Of a stretch of 64,000 nt of DNA, positions 27,188 through 35,058 are shown piece after piece (positions within the stretch are counted from its first letter, which is position 1; each line of letters opens with the position of its first letter). Under the pieces are notes generated by a model, which was given only the letters and a program-made list of their open reading frames with translations, ran no database searches and was not told where the DNA came from. The stretch is taken from positions 62,001 to 126,000 of the forward strand of contig CALIUY010000002.1 of the NCBI GenBank assembly GCA_938048455.1, in the 5' to 3' direction. Source of the stretch: an uncultured Desulfobacterales bacterium. Lineage in GTDB: Bacteria; Desulfobacterota; Desulfobacteria; Desulfobacterales; SpSt-501. Made by a program: the position numbers and the translations under genes.

Positions 27188-28602
27188 TGATTGCGCTCGA
27201 CCATATACACTATGCGTATCCGTTTCAAACCTGCAAGGCGCTTGACGATGTATGCCTTCGAATCCGGCCGGGCGAGGCCGTTTTATGCACCGGCCGCAGC
27301 GGCAGCGGCAAGTCCACGCTGGCCCGGCTGATCAACGGGTTGTGCCCGCATGTCTTCAGAGGCGACCTGCGTGGCAGGGTCACGGTCGCCGGGCAGGACA
27401 ATTTAGCCCGCCGAATCAGTGAAATCGCGCATGATGTCGGCACGCTGTTCCAGGACCCCGAGCACCAGTTTTTCGCTCTGGCCGTTGAAGATGAAATGGC
27501 ATTTGCGCATGAATGGCGGAACCGGACACCCGCCGAAATCCAAAGGCGAATCGAGGAGGCCGCAGACTCATTGGGCGTTCGACCTCTGTTCGGCTCCGTT
27601 CTCCATGCCCTGTCCGAGGGAGAAAAGCAGAAAGTCGCCCTCGCATCGATCATGTCCCTGAAGCCCAAGGTATTGGTCCTGGACGAACCGACGGCCAACC
27701 TCGACCCGGAAGCCACTATGGATCTCGGTCGCCACATTCTCCGCTTCAAGAAAGAGGGAATGGCAATCCTGGTCGTCGACCACCGCCTCTATTGGCTGCG
27801 GGACATCGTCGATCGGGTGATTGTCATGGACCGGGGTCGGATTGCCCTGGAGGGCGGTTTCACGATGCTGTCCGACCATTCGTTGCGCGCGCACTACGGG
27901 TTGCGCCTCGATTCCGTATCCGACCCGAGACCGGGTCTCACGGAATCTTTTCTCCATGATGGGTTTCTGCAGGTGGAGGGACTGCATTTTTCCTACCGCA
28001 GGGGCCGGGATCTGTTCAACGGCGCCTCCTTCCAACTCCCCCGGGGCGTCACCGGCATCATCGGGAATAATGGTGCGGGTAAAACCACCCTGGCCCGGGT
28101 CCTGACCGGTCTGAATTCCAAACGAGCCGGGAAAATCCGTCTTGATGGAAAGCCGGTGTCGCCCCATGAACTGCTGCGCCGGTCAAGCCTCGTGTTGCAA
28201 AACACCGACCACCAGCTGCATATGAAGACCGTCGTCGCGGAGATGGAGCTGTCCGCCGCACGGGTTTCAACCCGCCTACGGGAGACGCTGGTTGCCGGGT
28301 ATTTGCGCGATCTTGACCTGGCCCATCTGGTCAAGCGCCACCCCCAGTCGCTGTCTGGCGGTGAGAAACAGCGCCTGGCCATCGCCTGCGGCTTGGCCAA
28401 GCAGCCGGACGTTTTGGTCCTGGACGAGCCGACCAGCGGCCTTGACGGCCGCAACTTGCAGCGCATTGCGGCCGCGATCCGAATGACCGCTGACCGGGGC
28501 GCCTGCGTTCTGCTCATTAGCCACGATCTCGAGTTGATCGCAAGCGTCTGCGACTGCGCGTTGCGCGTTCCGATTAAGACCAGCCCCCCAACCCCTATTT
28601 GA
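27187..28602 (+). CDS. ECF transporter ATPase, fused A-A' domains
   Basis: A 471-residue protein with two ABC domains in one chain. Domain 1 has GRSGSGKSTL (about residue 38) and LSEGEKQKVALA; domain 2 has GNNGAGKTTL (about 295) and LSGGEKQRLAIA. Each is followed by a Walker B (VLVLDEPTANLDPE, VLVLDEPTSGLDG). In domain 1 the signature glycine position reads LSEGE rather than LSGGE. It powers the S and T components and gives a dedicated (group I) ECF importer. Confidence 0.9.
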   Translation: MIALDHIHYAYPFQTCKALDDVCLRIRPGEAVLCTGRSGSGKSTLARLINGLCPHVFRGDLRGRVTVAGQDNLARRISEIAHDVGTLFQDPEHQFFALAVEDEMAFAHEWRNRTPAEIQRRIEEAADSLGVRPLFGSVLHALSEGEKQKVALASIMSLKPKVLVLDEPTANLDPEATMDLGRHILRFKKEGMAILVVDHRLYWLRDIVDRVIVMDRGRIALEGGFTMLSDHSLRAHYGLRLDSVSDPRPGLTESFLHDGFLQVEGLHFSYRRGRDLFNGASFQLPRGVTGIIGNNGAGKTTLARVLTGLNSKRAGKIRLDGKPVSPHELLRRSSLVLQNTDHQLHMKTVVAEMELSAARVSTRLRETLVAGYLRDLDLAHLVKRHPQSLSGGEKQRLAIACGLAKQPDVLVLDEPTSGLDGRNLQRIAAAIRMTADRGACVLLISHDLELIASVCDCALRVPIKTSPPTPI

Positions 28603-28613
28603 GGAGAGAAGAT

Positions 28614-29147
28614 ATGTTCGCCGAACAGCTGCCTGATGCAATCCGCCAACGTATCCTTTTGACGGCTAGGGAAGATCCGGGCTTCATGCTGCACGAGATG
28701 GCCTCTCAACTGGGAGTTAACGAAGGCGCAATCGCAGCCGCGCTGCCGGAGGATATGTGTACGGTCGTCGCAGGGGGGTTGTTTGAGGAAATCTGGGAGG
28801 CCATGACGACCTGGGAGAAGATGACCCTCGTCGTTCCCAACCCGGGGGGAATTTTCGAATTCGAGGGCCGACTCCCAAATGGCCGTCACGGGCACGGGTT
28901 TTTTAACATCGGTGAGGCGGGCCATTCGATCGGCGGCCACCTTCGGTCGGAGCACATCATGGCGATCGCCTTTCTTTCCAAGCCGTTCATGGGCATGGAG
29001 AGCCACTCCGTCAGGTTCTACGACACGGACGGCAGTTTGGTCATGGCAGTTTACGCCGGTCGGGAAGGCCGCGCAGTCATTCCGGCCGTGCGCGAGTCGT
29101 TTAAAGCCTTGCGCCGAAAGGCCGCACAACAGGAGGGTTGCAAATGA
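28614..29147 (+). CDS. hutX: HutX/ChuX-like haem utilisation protein
   Basis: A 177-residue cytosolic protein. PEDMCTVVAGGLFEEIWEAM and WEKMTLVVPNPGGIFEFEG, then GHGFFNIG, match the ChuX/HutX family, which binds haem and passes it to degrading enzymes. The N-terminal 50 residues form a helix-turn-helix-like segment (LHEMASQLGVNEGAIAAALP) also seen in family members. A GAGGAGAG site precedes the ATG at 28614; the stop overlaps the flavodoxin start (ATGA). Confidence 0.85.
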   Translation: MFAEQLPDAIRQRILLTAREDPGFMLHEMASQLGVNEGAIAAALPEDMCTVVAGGLFEEIWEAMTTWEKMTLVVPNPGGIFEFEGRLPNGRHGHGFFNIGEAGHSIGGHLRSEHIMAIAFLSKPFMGMESHSVRFYDTDGSLVMAVYAGREGRAVIPAVRESFKALRRKAAQQEGCK

Positions 29148-29671
29148 GATCTCTGATCGTGTTTTCGTCGCTCACCGGGAACACCGCCAAGGTCGCCCGT
29201 GCGATTTATGACGTCCTGCCCGAGCCGCGCGAGATCCACACCGTGGAGTCCGTTCCTTCGCCCGACGGGTTCGACTTCATTGCGGTCGGTTTCTGGGTGG
29301 ACAAAGGCATGCCCGACACCCGTTCGCGAAACTATCTGAAAACTCTCAAGGGAAAGCGTGTCGGGTTGTTCGGGACGCTGGGGGCCGATCCCGGCTCCGA
29401 TCACGCCAGGCGGTGCCTCGAAAACGCGCTGCAACTGGCTGAGGGCAACACCGTTCTGGGAACTTTTCTCTGCCAGGGCCGCATCGACCCGAAGGTGGTC
29501 GAGACCATGCGCCGAATGGCGCCCGAGGCCCACCCGATGACCCCCGAACGAATGGAACGCATCCGGGCCGCCGAAACCCACCCGGATCGCGAAGATCTTG
29601 AAAACGCCCAGGCAGCGTTTCGTCGGATGATAGCAGCGGTTGTTTCGGAGGATGCCCTATGCGCGCGATGA
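29144..29671 (+). CDS. Flavodoxin-family protein of the haem locus
   Basis: A 175-residue flavodoxin-like protein with the FMN phosphate loop SSLTGNTAKVARAI near the start and FIAVGFWVDKGMPD, LFGTLGADPGSDHA later, as in BilS/ChuY-neighbour flavodoxins. It likely gives electrons to the HutW-like enzyme or to a tetrapyrrole reductase. I choose ATG 29144 (AGGAGGG 6 bases upstream) over a TTG two codons earlier. It overlaps the next gene by 13 bases. Confidence 0.85.
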   Translation: MRSLIVFSSLTGNTAKVARAIYDVLPEPREIHTVESVPSPDGFDFIAVGFWVDKGMPDTRSRNYLKTLKGKRVGLFGTLGADPGSDHARRCLENALQLAEGNTVLGTFLCQGRIDPKVVETMRRMAPEAHPMTPERMERIRAAETHPDREDLENAQAAFRRMIAAVVSEDALCAR

Positions 29672-30129
29672 CGCCGGATGAAATTCAAGCTGTAATCGGC
29701 AGCACCAAGTGGGCGACTATCTGCACCGTGTCGCCGGAGGGGATGCCATACGCCATTGAAGCGACTCCTTTTTCCTACCACAGCCATTTGTGCTTCATGG
29801 TCAATCCGCGCGGTTCGACCTGGCGCAACCTGCAGTCCAACCCCAATGTGCTGCTGAAGTTTACCCGGGCTGCCGACAATCTGAGCTGGTGGGCAGGCGT
29901 GTCGTGCTTCGGAACCGGCTGCTTCGACTCGGACCCGGAGGCGATCCGCAGTGGTTTTGTCCTCTTGGGCGGCATCATGCAAGCCGACTACGCCGCCGCA
30001 GGCGAAAGGTTTTCCCTGAACCCCAAACGTTCTCCCATGCTTCGAGTAACGGTTGCCGCCGCCACCGGCCGCTGCAGTGCACAGCATGGACAGCCGTTGA
30101 TCCTGGAACCGTCGGCAAAACAAGGATAA
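29659..30129 (+). CDS. PPOX-fold (pyridoxamine 5'-phosphate oxidase-like) protein
   Basis: A 156-residue split-barrel flavoprotein-type protein. WATICTVSPEGMPYAIEATP and HLCFMVNPRGSTWRNLQSNP with VLLKFTRA fit the FMN-binding split barrel. Haem loci often contain a related HutZ/HugZ protein, which degrades or binds haem, but this one is shorter and could be a flavin reductase. An GGAGGATG site inside the flavodoxin gene precedes the ATG. Confidence 0.78.
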   Translation: MRAMTPDEIQAVIGSTKWATICTVSPEGMPYAIEATPFSYHSHLCFMVNPRGSTWRNLQSNPNVLLKFTRAADNLSWWAGVSCFGTGCFDSDPEAIRSGFVLLGGIMQADYAAAGERFSLNPKRSPMLRVTVAAATGRCSAQHGQPLILEPSAKQG

Positions 30130-30132
30130 CCA

Positions 30133-30813
30133 ATGGATTGGCATATTTTGAACAAAGTGGGGCCGGCAGGAGCGGCTCTGGTTTTTCTTTCATGCCTGGG
30201 CCTTTACCTGGCGCTTCGCAACGGTGTCTACTTATTCATGGTCAGCCGCGACTTCCGGCACACCCTGCCGGACATCGAAGAGCTTCCGCATTATGCACAG
30301 TCGCTTTGCGAGAAGACTGACAACCCCCTGGTGGGGATCATCGCCGGCGTGGTTCAAACCCATGCCACCCATTCCAAGGACATCCGGTCGGAGGTGGACT
30401 ACTTGTTTTACCGGAACTTTGCCTCGGTGACCCGCGGTTTGACCTATTTGCGGTTGATTTCGATAATCGCACCGCTGCTCGGGCTGTTGGGGACTGTGCT
30501 CGGGATGGTCCGAGTGTTCGCGACCCTCGCCTCCCGCTCTGCGGCCGATTCCGCTTTGTTGGCCGAAGGGATTTGGGAGGCGCTCTTGACCACGATCATG
30601 GGGCTTTGCGTGGCCATCCCCACCCTGATCGCCTATTACCACCTCAGCCTCAAAATGAAAGGATTTCGAATCGAAGCGGTCGAGCACAGCTACCGCGCGG
30701 TGGAAGGGCTTGGCCTGACCTGCCCGAAGCCGTCCGTCGCCCCGCCGGATCAGAAGTTGAACAGCCCGCGCATCGTAGCACCCGTGTCCGCTTCGCGCCG
30801 GAGGTCCTCATGA
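30133..30813 (+). CDS. exbB: ExbB/TolQ-type proton channel subunit
   Basis: A 226-residue inner-membrane protein with three helices (about 14-36, 108-135, 145-172). LRLISIIAPLLGLLGTVLGM and WEALLTTIMGLCVAIPTLIAYY are the MotA/TolQ/ExbB core. It uses the proton gradient with ExbD to energise TonB. It begins 3 bases after the PPOX gene and overlaps exbD. Confidence 0.92.
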   Translation: MDWHILNKVGPAGAALVFLSCLGLYLALRNGVYLFMVSRDFRHTLPDIEELPHYAQSLCEKTDNPLVGIIAGVVQTHATHSKDIRSEVDYLFYRNFASVTRGLTYLRLISIIAPLLGLLGTVLGMVRVFATLASRSAADSALLAEGIWEALLTTIMGLCVAIPTLIAYYHLSLKMKGFRIEAVEHSYRAVEGLGLTCPKPSVAPPDQKLNSPRIVAPVSASRRRSS

Positions 30814-31214
30814 TGGAGATGCACGAACCCGATGAGGCCTTTGAGGCTGGCATCGATTTAACCCCCCTGATCGACGTGGTTTTCATGCTGCTGATTTTCT
30901 TCATCATGGCGACCACATTTTCCAAGCCGGTTCTTGACCTGGTCCTGCCGGCGGCACAGTCGGCCGAACCTCAATCCGGCGGCAAGCGGGAGATGGTGAT
31001 CGGCATCAATTCCGAGGGGCAGGTGTTTCATGAGGGAACGATGATCCTATTAACGAATCTGCCGGAGCTGTTCGAGAGGCATCCGGAGCTGCCGCTGAAC
31101 GTTCAGGTGGATGAAGGGGCCCCTTTCAAAGCCTTTATGGAGGTTTTGGATCAGGCCAAGATAAAGGGGAGAGGGCAGATTGCCATTGCAACCCGGCCAC
31201 GCGAGCAGCCATAG
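30810..31214 (+). CDS. exbD: ExbD/TolR-type subunit
   Basis: A 134-residue protein with one N-terminal helix carrying the proton-relay aspartate (IDLTPLIDVVFMLLIFFIMA) and a periplasmic domain. The ATG at 30810 overlaps the exbB stop by ATGA. The frame extends upstream only as antisense or out-of-frame reading. It overlaps the tonB start by 35 bases. Confidence 0.92.
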   Translation: MMEMHEPDEAFEAGIDLTPLIDVVFMLLIFFIMATTFSKPVLDLVLPAAQSAEPQSGGKREMVIGINSEGQVFHEGTMILLTNLPELFERHPELPLNVQVDEGAPFKAFMEVLDQAKIKGRGQIAIATRPREQP

Positions 31215-32088
31215 CCTGCTGCACTGTCAAAGCCGACGAGCGGCCTTGGCGGCAACGATGCTGCTGCTGTTGATGGCGACCCTGTCGGTTTACCATTTGG
31301 GTAGCCGCCTCCAGCCCGGCAGGATAAGCCCGGCCAACAGGCCCCTCGTGGTGAGCATCAGGCCGGCGGGCGTGCAGGTCCTTGAAAAACTAATGGACCC
31401 CGGGCCAGCTTCGCCCCTTTCTGAACCGTTTTCCACAACCGTCTCGGATGGGATTACCGCATCTATCCCGGAGGTGAAACTACCCCCTCCGCAGCTGCGT
31501 AGTCCCTCACCTAAGCGCCCCCTCGAGGCCAAACAGCCAGCCCCCGGCTCCAAGAATCCGCTACCCGCTGTGGCTCAAACCGCTGAAGCCCTATCGCCCG
31601 ATTCCACGGCCAAAGAGTCAACGGCGGACAAACCTGTGCCGCCGGCCGATTTCGCCGCCGCCGCGGCGGGCGGGCCCCCCTCGGCCACGAACGAATCAAG
31701 CCGTGCCGCGAAACCATCGGGCCATCCGATTGCTTCGCAGCCAAATAGTTCTGTCTCCCAAGCGGCAGCGGAGGGCAATCAGACTGAAAAAGCCGTGGTC
31801 GATCAGATCATTGCCGCTTTGGTAGCAGTAGTCGAGCAACACAAGCGATACCCCCAGGCGGCTAAGCGAGCCGGATACGAAGGCACCGTTACGATCAGCG
31901 TTCGGATAGACCGCCACGGATTCATCCGCGGATACGAGCTGACCTGTGGCAGCGGGCGGTCCGTGCTGGATGATTCCGCTTTAATGATTTTTCGCCGCAT
32001 CGGAGATATTCGGATTGCTGCGGTGTCAATCGATCGCGATCTAACGCTGGTTGTTCCGGTACGCTACGCACTGAATCCAGGGGCATAA
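31180..32088 (+). CDS. tonB: TonB-family energy transducer
   Basis: A 302-residue protein with an N-terminal helix (about 20-40, RRAALAATMLLLLMATLSVY), a proline-rich periplasmic spacer (90-190) and a C-terminal TonB domain (about 210-300: KRYPQAAKRAGYEGTVTISV, IDRHGFIRGYEL). The start is probably the TTG at 31180 after GGGGAGAGG. It completes an ExbBD-TonB set dedicated to the receptor in the same operon. A terminator follows 56 bases on. Confidence 0.88.
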   Translation: MPLQPGHASSHSLLHCQSRRAALAATMLLLLMATLSVYHLGSRLQPGRISPANRPLVVSIRPAGVQVLEKLMDPGPASPLSEPFSTTVSDGITASIPEVKLPPPQLRSPSPKRPLEAKQPAPGSKNPLPAVAQTAEALSPDSTAKESTADKPVPPADFAAAAAGGPPSATNESSRAAKPSGHPIASQPNSSVSQAAAEGNQTEKAVVDQIIAALVAVVEQHKRYPQAAKRAGYEGTVTISVRIDRHGFIRGYELTCGSGRSVLDDSALMIFRRIGDIRIAAVSIDRDLTLVVPVRYALNPGA

Positions 32089-32144
32089 CCTCATACACAC
32101 ATCCCATGGTCTCGCCGCTGCACGGCCTATTGATGGTTCCCAAT

Positions 32145-32184
32145 ACAACGGAGCCTTGACGCTCAAGGCCCCGTTGTTTCTTTC
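32145..32184 (+). terminator. Terminator of the haem operon
   Basis: ACAACGGAGCCTTGA pairs with TCAAGGCCCCGTTGT (32163-32177) with one mismatch and a 3-base loop, followed by a T-rich tail (TTCTTTC). It closes the operon that begins at hutW. Confidence 0.8.
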
Positions 32185-32461
32185 AAGACGGTGGCGTCAT
32201 GACGCCGCCGGATGAGGTTAAGAAAGATCTGGCCGTGACGGCATAGAACTGCGATTTTGCCCGTATCCCTGAAACTGTCCCACAAGGCATCATTGGGGGA
32301 GGCATTCCTCAGGATACCAGTGAGTTTCAGCCATGAACGAACTTTTCCTGCAGATCGCCGCCCATGTCAACTTTGCCAACGAGCGAGAATCCTTCCCTTC
32401 AAAAATAAGGAGAGTTGGGAGGAATTTTAGGAGAGCGCCATGATACGTGTAAGACCATTTA
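32185..32461. other. Decayed intergenic DNA with a truncated reading frame
   Basis: No intact gene is seen. A short plus-strand frame starts at an ATG at 32333 (MNELFLQIAAHVNFANE) and runs into the diverged palindromic repeat at about 32350-32456, ending at 32443; it looks like a gene cut short by the repeat. On the minus strand about 57 codons are open (ending near 32155), without a recognised family. Confidence 0.5.
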
Positions 32462-32539
32462 GGGGATTCGATCGATTCCCGAAACCTGTCGTCGCTGCCC
32501 TACCGATGTTCCCGAACCACCCGGGAGGTGAAGCTGGTG
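32462..32539 (+). repeat. 78-bp direct repeat copied from the small-protein gene
   Basis: This block matches 18099-18176, inside the small-protein gene at 17991, at 75 of 78 positions (changes at the three sites GGAACC/GAAACC, CTGCCG/CTACCG and ACCCCC/ACCACC). It is in the same orientation and is joined to the repeat on its left and an integrase tail on its right, so it is a scar of recombination rather than a gene. Confidence 0.85.
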
Positions 32540-32544
32540 TTGGC

Positions 32545-32815
32545 TGGGTTGGAAAACCAGTCTGTAGCCCCTTTCCTTATTGGTATGGGATTGGCGTGAG
32601 AATTCATAACGAAATTCCTTTTCAGCCTCTCGATTGCCCATCGCTTAAAGTTTCCGACAGCGTGCCCGTACAGCCCCGTTTTGGTCTGGCTCCCTTGACT
32701 CCTGAGGGGTGGGGTGGCTTCCACCGGCACGCCTGACTGCTCGCGCGGCGATGCTCGCAGTGCCGCAGGCCGAAAAACCGAAAATACCGCCCGATTACCT
32801 TCCGGCATAGCACTC
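32545..32815 (-). pseudogene. Tyrosine recombinase C-terminal remnant, right end of island
   Basis: On the minus strand the tail HAVGNFKRWAIERL followed by HANPIPIRKGAT parallels the left remnant (HSIGDSERRAIEVL, HTNPTQTQKGPQ), with the nucleotide match extending over about 110 bases, including GTCTGTAGCCCC at the end. Another frame reads FFGLRHCEHRRAS (HxLRH box), and KTGLYGHAVG keeps a tyrosine at the nucleophile position. Frameshifts separate these parts, so it is a pseudogene. It has the same orientation as the left remnant. Confidence 0.7.
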
Positions 32816-33015
32816 CCGTCCTTCGAACTCGGCACGGTTAAAGATCCAAGGCGGACTCCCTGCCGCTCTTCTTTTTAGTGTCTCGCAGAACTTGGATCGC
32901 CCTTATTGTCAGAAGCCCTTGGCTGCCGAAGCTCCCCTCCATTCGTTGGCAACGTCTTGATCTTCAACCAGAACGCAGAAAAGCATCATGCCATACGGAT
33001 GCGGAGGAGGAGAAG

Positions 33016-33470
33016 ATAAAAAAGTACGCGGCAGAGTTTGTGGGTACGTTTTCTCTCGTTTTATGCGGTTGCGGCAGTGCGGTGTCGGCCGCGGCATTCC
33101 CGAGCATCGGCATCGGCCTGCGGGGTGTGTCTCTCGCCTTCGGCTTGACCGTACCGACGATGGCTTTTGCTATCGGCCACATCTCCGGCTGCCATCTCAA
33201 TCCGGCCGTATCGTTCGGTTTCTGGGCCGACGGCCGCTTTCCGGCAAAGCAAGTGGCTCCCGCAATCATTTCGCTGATTTTGGATGCGGTTGCTGCGGCG
33301 GGCGTTTTTATCGGATTGCCAGCGGCAAGACGGGCTGCGAGCTTGCCGCAGGGTTCGCCTCGAACGGCTTTGGGGCGCATTCCCCGGGCGGATACAGTTG
33401 GTCTGCGGCGTTGGTCATCGAAATCGTCATGACCCTGATCTTCCTCTCCGGGCACCACGACCCGGAGCGA
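33016..33470 (+). pseudogene. aqpZ: Aquaporin Z-like channel, decayed
   Basis: Residues follow Aqp[21 protein letters not shown], then [20 protein letters not shown] with the first NPA motif. A frameshift at a T-run near 33305 moves the frame, and the other frame continues as [39 protein letters not shown]. Homology stops before the second NPA motif, so half the channel is gone. The expected start codon reads ATA (33016-33018) behind a perfect GGAGGAGGAGAAG site. It cannot make a working channel. Confidence 0.82.
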
Positions 33471-33479
33471 GGAAATTTC

Positions 33480-34013
33480 CCTGCCCGAAGATTCCCTCTT
33501 GGAAGCCGAACTTCAGGAGATCTCGAGAGCGGAGCCGCTCTCGAGATCGCTTACGAGGATCTGGCCTTGCAGGTTGGCCGCCGCTCCATCCTCCGCCGAT
33601 GGCGACGGCAGCGCGTGGCGAATGAGGGCGACGCTTTGTAGGCCAACGCCCCACCGGGGCAGCCTTTGGGGCGTATTCCGCAGGCTTGACCTTTTGCTTT
33701 TGCCGGGGGCGGCCGATGGAATCCATCGCCGCCGGCCGTTCCCGTTTCTGCCCCCGCCGCAGTTCAACACCCCCCACGGCTTGGGGAAGCCTCTCGTTCT
33801 CGTCCGTACACCGGGGCTGCGTTTCGGCAGGAGCCGTGGCTTGTCATCGCGCGCCGCGGTTTGCGGAACGATCTCGGGGCTTGAGCCTCCTTTGTTTGAA
33901 AAAGGTTCCGCGGTCTGGGAATAGCGAAGAATAACCGGATTGTTCAGGTTCCCGCTCCCGAGACCGGTTCGTCTGGCTAACCCAATTCTAGCGGAAATCA
34001 CACCGAAGTTACC
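33480..34013. other. Region without a recognisable gene
   Basis: No frame shows a family I know. At 33519-33548 there is a near-perfect palindrome, GATCTCGAGAGCGG followed by AG and CCGCTCTCGAGATC (14-bp arms), the strongest hairpin in the region. The DNA looks like decayed sequence between the aquaporin fragment and the arsenic-phosphate locus. Confidence 0.5.
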
Positions 34014-34041
34014 TTGACTTAGACATTTCGCCAAATATAAT
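34014..34041 (+). promoter_or_regulatory. Strong sigma-70-type promoter of the ArsR-ArsC/pst operon
   Basis: TTGACT (34014-34019), a 16-bp spacer and TATAAT (34036-34041) lie 30 bp before the ATG at 34072. It is close to consensus, which suggests strong expression unless repressed; the winged helix of the first gene is a candidate repressor. Confidence 0.8.
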
Positions 34042-34071
34042 AGCGTCAACTTTCGAAGCGGGGTTTTCGGA

Positions 34072-35058
34072 ATGGACGTCGACAAACCGCAGGTCGTCCC
34101 AACGCCCAACCTGCCCGGGGCCGTTCAGCGGGTCGAAGAGGTGGCCAAAGCGCTGTCCGACCAGATCCGCATCCGCATCTTGGCGAGCGTCGCCGAGGAT
34201 CCCCTCAATTTGCAGCAGCTGACCCAGATGTTCGGCTTGGCCCCTTCCACGATGTCAAAGCATCTCCGTCTGCTCGAGGAGGCGAACCTGATTTCGGTCC
34301 AGCGAGTCGGCAAATGGCGTTACTTTCATGCCGCGAACCACACCAAGGATCCGATCGCCGGCGGCGCGCTCCGTTGGATGGCCTCTGTCGCCGCCGAAGA
34401 TCCGCTGTTGGAATCCGATGCGGCTCGGCGGGCGGTGGCGTTGACCCTCAAGCCGGCGCCGCCTCCCAAAGGCGAGCGCCAAAACGTCCTGTTTCTTTGT
34501 ACCGCCAACGCTTGCCGCAGCCAGATGGCGGAAGGGATATTGCGTCACTACGCCGGACATCGCTTTGAGGTCTACAGCGCCGGCGTCTTTCCCCGCCCCA
34601 TCCCGCCCCTGACCGCGGAGGTGATGCGGGAAATCGGTATCGACATCGGCGATCAAAAACCGAAAAGCGTTATGACCCTGATCGGGCGCAAACACTTCGA
34701 CTATCTCATCACCGTATGCCCCCTCGCTGAAAGCCAGGTGCCCGTGTTTCCAGGCGTTACCCGAAGATTGCACTGGCCGATGGAGGATCCGCTCCAGGCG
34801 ACCGGCACCAAGCGGGCTCGGCGGGCGCTGTTTCGACGGGTCCGGGACGAGTTGGTGGAAAAAATCCGCGACTGGATCGAAGGGTCTCCGGACCGAGACG
34901 CTGCGGAGAGAAACACGTTCAGCCGTGGCTCGAAAAAAGCTTCCTCCGCGCCTGCTCGGGCAATAAACGCACGAACGCGTTCGACTTCCTCCCGCAAGCC
35001 GGCGAGACGAACCTCAAACCGCAAAAAGGAGAAGAACCATGAAGCACAAGCTGTGTAA
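34072..35058 (+). CDS. ArsR-type regulator fused to arsenate reductase (LMW phosphatase fold)
   Basis: A 328-residue fusion. Residues 18-105 form an ArsR winged helix (LSDQIRIRILASVAEDPLNL, GLAPSTMSKHLRLLEE). It has no cysteine in the recognition helix where As(III)-sensing ArsR proteins have CVC. Residues 137-275 are an ArsC/low-molecular-weight phosphatase domain with the CX5R loop C143-TANAC-R149 and the late acid site. The tail after about residue 275 is serine and arginine rich, overlaps pstS by 20 bases and may be read-through. It opens the pst operon, so it may report on arsenate or phosphate. Confidence 0.85.
   Translation: MDVDKPQVVPTPNLPGAVQRVEEVAKALSDQIRIRILASVAEDPLNLQQLTQMFGLAPSTMSKHLRLLEEANLISVQRVGKWRYFHAANHTKDPIAGGALRWMASVAAEDPLLESDAARRAVALTLKPAPPPKGERQNVLFLCTANACRSQMAEGILRHYAGHRFEVYSAGVFPRPIPPLTAEVMREIGIDIGDQKPKSVMTLIGRKHFDYLITVCPLAESQVPVFPGVTRRLHWPMEDPLQATGTKRARRALFRRVRDELVEKIRDWIEGSPDRDAAERNTFSRGSKKASSAPARAINARTRSTSSRKPARRTSNRKKEKNHEAQAV

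Noticed and set aside
29659-30129. Naming the PPOX-fold protein HutZ
   Set aside because: It lacks the length and C-terminal part of HutZ/HugZ, so only the fold is claimed.
14175-32560. Search for a direct repeat of the tRNA-Arg 3' end as the right attachment site
   Set aside because: No copy of TTCGAATCTTGCCGGGCGC was seen near 32.5 kb or elsewhere, so the right boundary rests only on the second integrase tail.
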